Below are positions 10,843 through 19,800 of a stretch of 64,000 nucleotides of DNA, in pieces. This stretch comes from Imbricaverruca yamaguchii (Eukaryota > Arthropoda > Thecostraca > Neoverrucidae): positions 62,001 to 126,000 of the forward strand of contig JAOTOL010001553.1 of the NCBI GenBank assembly GCA_034440575.1. Reading direction: 5' to 3'. Made by a program: the position numbers and the translations under genes. Position 1 is the stretch's first letter. Each line of letters starts with the position of its first letter. The notes below the pieces were generated by a model. It was not told the origin of the DNA. It saw nothing but the letters and a program-made list of their open reading frames with translations, and did no database searches.

Positions 10843-13800
10843 TAGCTGGATAGATAGCTGGATAGACAGATATATAGAGATATATAGATAGAGATAGAGA
10901 TAGATAGATAGATAAAGAGAGAGAGAGAGAGATAGGGAGAGATAGAGATAGAGATAGATAGAGACAGACGGAGGCAGGACAGGACGGCGTCCTCACCGAC
11001 GCCGAACGACGGGTTGACCGCGGCGCGACGCGCTGAGTCGTCGGTGAAATGGTGCTGACGCTTCTGCAGGAATGAAGCTGGTGGCGGTGGTTGCTTCCTG
11101 CCGCGCCGCTGCCGAGTCTCCTGTTCGGCCAACCGCTGCTGCAGGTCACGCTGAAATACGGGCGACGTGAACGTTAGGCCACATCACCATCAATGTGTGA
11201 TCAAAGCGACGCACGCGGCCCGTGACCGTGTAGACTGACCTGGAATATCTGGCCTGTGTCAGGTCAGTACTGGCCTGGAGCACCTCCTCTCTGACCTGTA
11301 TTAGATCGGTACTGACCTGGAAGGCCTCCTCCCTGGCCCGTATCAGGTCGGCACTGACCTGGAACCATCCCTGACCCGTATCGGGTCGGTACCAGCGTTG
11401 GAAAAGTGGCCCTTTTTTGGAACTTTTGGAATCCAAAGAATTATGCACTCCGGAAAAAATACACTCCTTGCATTGCTGGATGAAGACATGCTTAACTAGC
11501 AAGACAGCTAGATGTCATTATACAACAGTGATGGCTTGGATGGAGAGGAAGATTCACTCATACTGGTCCCCTACCACATAAACTTTCCAGTATAATTGAG
11601 GATAATGGACATTTGTTATTTCAGGTCATCTGCAGGCACATTCCAAGAGGAGGCAGGAGTGGAGTCAAAAATGAGATGCCAGCCAGATTGGAAGAATATC
11701 AGCTTGCTAGCATGCACAAGTACAAGAGATGTCAACAGATGACAAAATATGGATCACTGCAGTCTGCATATGATTTTAATGCCATTGAACATTCCATATT
11801 TCATAACATTCCATAACATTCCATCTGTGCATGTGTGATTGTCTGGTGAAGTGCAGGTGAATTAATAAACAGCCACCAATGCCTTCATGTGTATGTTCTC
11901 CATTTGTGGAGAAACCTCAGAACAGAGTCCAGATGTGCCCAGAAGAATGTATGGATGAACACCAAGAGCTAGAGTGGCATCCACACAACTGGTAAGCCAC
12001 AAAGGGTAGCACTTCCCCCAAATCCCCAGAATACTGTTGGATATGAGCCATGTTTTGCCATGGCATAGGAATTTTAATGGGTATTATTACTTTCCCACAC
12101 ATGTTTTACACACATTTTACCTCCATGAAGCATACAAAGGTATTAGGTTTGGCTAAGTTATGCTAGATTAGTCTTTTTTCGTAAGTTAGCCATTTATCAA
12201 ATTCCTTTGGGGATCATTCAGGATTTAAAAAAAGTTTTTGAATAAAAAACACTCATGCTAGCATAGGCTGTTTGGTTAGAATAGGCCATTTAGTTTTGTT
12301 TTTTAAAGGAACAAATTGCTTAGAAAATTTCCATTAAAAATGCTTTCTTGCATCCATTAGGCTGCAGCTTTTTCCTTCATTTTTAGCATTACATTTCATG
12401 GTATATTTCCCAACCAAAACTGACCCACTTTTTTGGTGTCATTTTGCTACCCAACTGCACTTGCCAAAAAAATGTGTGGTAACATCATGTAGGTACCTAC
12501 ATTATGAACACATTCATAATCTTTGCATACAAAATAAATTTCAAGAAATCAAATCACCTTAAATGCAAATTTATCTGTTCAGAAAGTCAGAGAGACCAGA
12601 AAAGTATAAAGTATAATGGGGACAGGGTGCACCTAACAATTCCCTGAACATTTCATGAATGCACAAATAATGCTTGAATGCATGCATATCTATATCTGCA
12701 AAGTCAATGTGCAATGAAGAGGCCCAGCCCCCGTTTTGAAAGAAAAACATTCACGCTTCAAAATGTCGTAAATGAAGACAGGATTTTCCAGGCAAAAGCA
12801 AAACAATCAGTTTTGTTCACTACTACGCTTGTCGGCGAAACATCGCAGCAATTAATATTATCACGTCCTGCCCCTTATCTTATCTGAAGATATCCCGTCA
12901 CACAACATAAGCTTACAGCTTTGGTTTATCCAAATCAATAACTCGCATAACCGTGAAGATATTTGATATAGGCAAGTAGGTAGATATTTACCTTCTCAGG
13001 TAATACCGACTCTCACACCACGGGCCAAAAACGCAGTCAATCCCATCCAGATGGCAGCGGATAACTTTAAAGAAAATCCTTCTTTCAGTGAAAAAAATAA
13101 CTACGCTCCCCTTACCAAATAAAGGAATTCATCTCTGCCAGCCCGACCGCATATGGCGGTCCGTTCTTGGATTCAGTAAATTCACCGCTCTCCGACTCCC
13201 ACTCCGGCCGGAGCTATTTAAACCATTGCTACACAAAGTCATGGATAATGGATTTCTTTTTGCTTCCTTGGAGAATGATATGTTCTGCATCCAATGGGAT
13301 AGATAAAACCGTTCATATTTATATTATTAAGCAGTCAGAAGCGATATACATAAAAGATATCGGAAGGATTTTCCCCATGAAAATTGCCTGAATGGTACCA
13401 AAACGTTCTTAAAACCTGGTAACACTTTGCTCCAAAATGAAGCTCCATAGAACCAGAAATTTCACCTTCTTTCGATTTCATGACTTATATTGTTTCCGAA
13501 TTTCATCAACAAGCGGGAATAGTTGTGTTCATGCCACTCCGACCGGGAAGTTTTCCCACTCCGGACAAATTCAGATTTACTTGTGTTGATCAAATTATAT
13601 ACAATCTTATAAGCCTCATTCTGATCCAATGATTAATTTCTTCCCATAATCCTGATTATTATTAATTGAAAAAAAAGTCCGCTGTAATTCTCTTGGCAGT
13701 TTCCTCTAACGTATTTTCGTTTTTATATTTCATAGCAATCATGGATTCAGGACGTCACGGTGTGAAGTTGAGCACGTGCTAAATAAGACCCTAATTTCCG

Positions 13801-16800
13801 CTCAGTCCGGGAAGATATTTAGGCTTCGCCCGGCGCACGTGCTGTCTTTTCGCTTCGGGCATCGGCAAGAGGTGGGCTCGCGACCCGGTCGTGATTTCTT
13901 GTGCTCTGTTTGTCTGCTTTGGGTTACGGTAGAAGAGAGTGAGGGGACTATTGGTGACAACTGTTTTGTGTTATCTGGGAACTTTGCGTCCTCAATATTC
14001 ACGAAGAAGACTGCCTGTGTAGGTAGGTACTACCTACCTACCTGGTGGACACAAACTCTTTGTTCTTGCGTGTTGCATCAGCATCGGCCACCACAGGGCT
14101 TATGGCAGAGTGGTTCCGTGATGGGTCAGTGGGCCAGTTAGGGCAATCAGGAGATATTTTGTGCATCGGTGAATGGCTTTGGGGTCGCTGATTGTGATGG
14201 ATGGCCAGTGTGCACTAGCCGAGTGTCTTGAAAATGACAAAAGATGTTCGACCATTTTGCTGTGACAAGTTGTTCATTGCGAGATTGCTTACACCTTTTT
14301 TAGTGTCATTGGTCGGTTTTACAGCTGGAATTTTCTCCTGTCTAGCTGCTCTTGATCCTTCCATGTCAATCCTTGTTCAAATAAACATTACAGACATGAA
14401 CTAAACAAGTACATTGAAGAACTTTTATTATTCATAAAAATTAGTTAAAATCAATTATCTCAGCTTTTTAATGCAAAATAATCGCTTTGGGGTGGTGAGA
14501 ATAAAATTATTTTAGATGGATTGCTTTAGTGTAATTTTACTTAAACTATTTTACATTCCAAAACCTATATCCCAATAGTTGTGTGGTGTGAGCATGTCAG
14601 GAGAATCAGGTATGGATTGATAAACTTGGTTGACGTCGATTAGGTATACTTTAGTTATTTTGTCTGCTGTTCAGGAAGTTGGCTTACAACCACATTCTTC
14701 GCTAATTCAACCATGGTGCCAATTTGGTCTGGCATTCGTTCATCAGCTGCCATACACAGTAGAGCTGAGTGTAGTCTCCACGTAAATCAGAAAGCATATT
14801 GCAATTTATTGATGTTTCTAGGTATAATTTTACTTATTTTAGCACCTTTGACAGTAGAACCTATTTAGTTATTAAAACTGATGTGATAATTATATTTGGT
14901 CACTTTTAATGTCTGCAGATCATTATGCCAGGTCTTTTCCCTCTATCTCATCCCAGGTCTCAGGAAAGAGACCTGCAAGCAAAGTTCCACAGTAAAGCTG
15001 ACTATTGTTCCAACCTGTAGAATTGGGTCAATTTGTAGTTTACATTATTTTTATTTCTTTCAATTTTTCAATGCAATGTTTGAGTATCCTTTGAATACAT
15101 TTTTTCCTCGCACTTATTTTTTTCCTCATTTGCAATGGGCCCTATGCAAACTATAACCAAACTTAATCCCTTTGTATGCTTCATGGGGTGTAGATGTATT
15201 GTGTGCATATATATATATATTGGCCAAGGTGTTTGGTATTTTTGTTTTCGAAGGTTTTTGTTGGGAAAAAATTAGGAATACTATGTATGAACCAAATTTG
15301 GGAGATGCAGCCACTTGTTTTCTCAGGAAGTGCTTACTTTTTGGTTTGTCATAGTGATAACTTCCATAATGTGCCATTTATGCCACACTGCTGTTCTTTG
15401 TTCCATAATTTACCCATCCCCATCCAGCACTTTTTGGATGTGACCAAGGGAAAATTCAACACTCCATATACTTGATTCAACACTAATTCGCATTGCAGAT
15501 GCTTAATTTCTGACTCGGTCACTATCAATCCACAAGAATGCAATCCACAAGAAACTGACAGGCTGCACAGCTTTGGGCTGTCAGGCACAGGTGATGTCAC
15601 AATAAACATTACACCGGTTCTTAAATTAAAATATGTAGGTTTGTATTAGTTCAGATGAGAATAGATTGTATTGTTAGGTTAGGTTTTCCCATTTAATTAT
15701 TAATTCTCATAGTATTTGTCGGTCTCCAGGCAAGATTGGATGCAGCAGAAGCCTGTTGCCATTATTACTTTTGTGTCTGCTTACCAGCGCAAACATTTGT
15801 GTGGGTTGTGACCAAGTCCCATGCTGCATATGTTTGATCACAGGCAAAAACATTGTTTCAGATGACTGGCTTCCTGGTTAGGTTAGCATATGTTATGCAA
15901 TAATATATTTTATATATTATGGTACATTATTTTGGTTGGTTGTTTTCCAACACTTCTGCAGTTGTCATGTAGTGTCAACGATCTCATGCTGATTGGTTGC
16001 AGGTGAAGAGTAGCAATGGGTGAGGCTACACATTATCTTAAGGTTAGGCTAGGTTTAAAAAAAAGATCCATTGAGTTATGGGCACATGTGACCAGAGCAG
16101 TCAATGTGCCCGAAAACCCAAATAACTAATATTTTCCACTATTTATTTATTTTGTAGTTTGTAGGCAAATAACCATGAGCAGACATGAGCATGGCTCCTA
16201 TCAGTTTAAACTTAGCCCTGTGGTGCATTTGTTATGCTCCAGGATCATGGGTAGCTAAGCTTTCTTTTGAGGACAAACATGCAAGTTCATAATTTTTCTG
16301 CTAATGGTGCCATTCCAGTGGGGTTATTCACTGCAATTTACTAACTTTGAATTGACTTCCAATTAATTAAATAAAAAATGAAATTTACTGCAGGTGCAGT
16401 ATTGTTGCATAAATGCAATGATACTGCATGGAATTAGGTATTGTAGAATGAAAGATTATGTTCAAAATAAATATAGGAATGTAACCTAACCTATCCTAAC
16501 CTTCCATGCAATATTTTCTTTAATTTGCTGATGTTCAAACCAATTTTCATTTGGAACATAAATTGATACATGAGTTAGATGTATGATCACCTTTAATTTA
16601 CACAATAATTTAGAATGCTTATGAGGGTGACTAAGATGATGTGATCACTTATTCTCTGTGCAAATACTTTTCAGGTTGTGAGCAAAATCATGCCAAGAAC
16701 TGGCTGGGTTAGGTAACGGCACCAAAACAAATTTAAAAAAGACCATGATCCATGTCAAGTATGTTTGGTTGAATACTTGCAGTGCAGTGGTGATGTGCTT

Positions 16801-19800
16801 CTATATGCTTACTGTTGAATTTGCGGGGGCATTGCATTGCATCGGTGAAAGGATGTTCCGCTGTGTTGGTGCTTGGTGATCGTTGCCGTAACGAACTACG
16901 ACAAATGCACAGGTGCTTGATACTGCTTGATACCGGTTTGCAGTTCCAGGAATGGTAACCTGCACGGCTATAGTGCACATGAGCAGTGTACAAATACTAA
17001 TAAACCCAATCACCTTCGTTCCGTTTCATTGTCAAACCAAACTCCTTCGGGTGCGGAAATGGCATTCACAGACCCTGAGCCCCAGAAACGGCCAGCACCC
17101 AACCTGATAGGTATGCTCTATCCACAACAGGTGCGGACTTCGGGGTCCGAGTCTGCTAGCATCCGCTGTTACATGTAGTATCGTTACGTGCGAAGCGCTG
17201 CTCAGGGAGGCTGTGCCGACAGCGCCTCATCTAATACCTGTGCCCCGTCCACAACAGGTGCTGATGTCTAAGGTCACGTCTGCTGAGGTCGACGTGGTTT
17301 TGTGCTCTGGTGGTGCTACTTACGTCTCGCTGCTCCCGGCGGCTATACCGACGCGCCACTGCTGAAGCGCTCGCGTTTACATCAGACAACATGCGTGTTA
17401 CGGTGAGTCTACCAAGTGCAGATGGATAGTTATCGGGTTGGGGCTTTAGGGTTCGGTCGTTTTTTTTTGTACACTGTCGCTGCTAAGTGCGTCTCGCTGC
17501 TGCCGACATCCCAGATACTTCATCTAATACCTGTGCCCTGTCCACAACAGGTGCTGATGTCTGACCTCACGTCTGCTGAGGTCGACGTGGTTTTGTGCTC
17601 TGGTGGTGCTACTTACGTCTCGCTGCTCCCGGCGGCTATACCGACGCGCCACTGCTGAAGCACTCGCGTTTACATCAGACAACCTGCGTGTTACGGTGGG
17701 TCTACCAGGTGCAGATGGATAGTTATCGGGTTGGGGCTTTAGGGTTCTCTCGTTTTTTTTTGTACGCTGTCGCTGCTAAGCGCGTCTCGCTGCTGCCGAC
17801 ATCCCAGATACTTCATCTAATACCTGTGCCCTGTCAACAACAGGTGCTGATGTCTGAACTCACGTCTGCTGAGGTCGACGTGGTTTGGTGCTCTGGTGGT
17901 GTTACGTACGTCTTGCTGCTCCCGGCGGCTATGTCGACGCGCATCTGAGGGCTGCCGTCACCTCTCCCAGACCTGTTGCACACTTTTTGATGTGCTGCGG
18001 CGCCTCTACTATTTAATGCGTCTTTGGTCTCGGCTGTTACTGTTGAAATGTATAAGCTCGTACTGCGCTGACAATACTGCAATAAAGCATGGTATTCATG
18101 ATACTAGAATAGCTTTATGTCTTTATGTCACGTGGAAGACTTCAGACCAATCTGTGGTGGCCCTCATCTGTTTGCATTTGAGACACTGCGATAGGAGCCG
18201 AGCAAATGATTTGAGGACGTTTTGTTCGTAAGAATCCTTGGTTATTTTGCGTCTCATTGAACCGCAAGGTTACATAGCGTCGCCGGCCTATCGCACCGAT
18301 TGGTCGCGGGTGCACTCTGTAAGTGTCCGATCAAAGAGTACAACGCTCGACCAACTGAGCTACCGAGATTCGTGGCTTTTTATTCTTCATTCCAGAACAT
18401 CGCTGCATTTTTGCGTAATGTATACACTCCATTACTTAGTACTTCAATATACATACCATAATTTGTGAAACCGGAAAATTACTATATTACATGATTATGG
18501 CAAGATTATACACTCCATATCTTGGCAAGCCCAAAAATTATACACTCCGAATCCAAGAACGAGAAGTGAAAATCCAACACTGGTCGGTACTGACCTGGAA
18601 CGCCTCCTCCCTGGCCCGTATCGGGTCGGTACTGACCTGAAACCCTCCCTGACCCGTATCGGGTCGGTACTGACCTAAAGAGGTCAGTACCGAGAGGTCT
18701 TCCACCTCCTCCCTGTCCCAACACGGGACAGGGAGGAGGTGGAAGATCTCCCTGTCCTGTGTCGGGTCAGTCTTCCACTTCCTCCCTGTCCCGACACGGG
18801 ACAGGGAGGAGGTGGAAGACCTCCTCCCTGTCCTGTGTCGGGTCGGTACTGACCTGGAACGCCTCCTCCCTGGCCCGTATCGTGTTGGTACTGACCTGGA
18901 ACGCCTCCTCCCTAGCCCGTATCGGGTCATACTCTTGTCCGCGCCGGAGCGCCGCAAGTTCCTCGGCCAACAACTCGTACTCCTTTTTGAAGAACATAAT
19001 GTGTCGGTCGACGCCCTCCTCGCCGAACGAGTGACAAACGACGCCGGCGACCTCGGCCACGTCATGTCTGCCGCAGAGGACAGCCGGGTCAGTCATGTCG
19101 CACGTACCAAACACAGGCCCCGTCACGGCAGGACAGGATCACACACTGGTCCCGTCACGGCAGGACAGGACCACACACTGGTCCCGTCACGTCATGTCTG
19201 CCGCAGAGGACAGCCGGGTCGGTCATGTCGCACGTACCAAACACAGGCCCCGTCACGGCAGGACAGGATCACACACTGGTCCCGTCACGGCAGGACAGGA
19301 CCACACACTGGTCCCGTCACGGCAGGACAGGACCACACACTGGTCCCGTCACGGCAGGACAGGACCACACACTGGTCCCGTCACGGCAGGACAGGACCAC
19401 ACACTGGTCCCCGTCACGGCAGGACAGGACCCACACGTCGCGCGGACAGGACCACACACTGTCCGTCATGTCTGCCGCAGAGGACAGCCGGGTCAGTCAT
19501 GTCGCACGTACCAAACACAGGCCCCGTCACGGCAGGACAGGATCACACACTGGTCCCGTCACGGCAGGACAGGACCACACACTGGTCCAGTCACGGCAGG
19601 ACAGGACCACACACTGGTCCAGTCACGGCAGGACAGGACCACACACTGGTCCCGTCACGTCATGTCTGCCGCAGAGGACAGCCGGGTCAGTCATGTCGCA
19701 CGTACCAAACACAGGCCCCGTCACGGCAGGACAGGATCACACACTGGTCCCGTCACGGCAGGACAGGACCACACACTGGTCCCGTCACGTCATGTCTGCC

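Noticed and set aside
10664..11149. Open frames ending in long Tyr-Ile runs
   Set aside because: They come from reading through the (TA)n and (GATA)n microsatellites. Only 10997-11150 is supported as an exon.
18326..18367. A tRNA gene
   Set aside because: Only the A-box half is present, without acceptor-stem or T-arm pairing. The attached body is shared with another copy, so a SINE is the better call.
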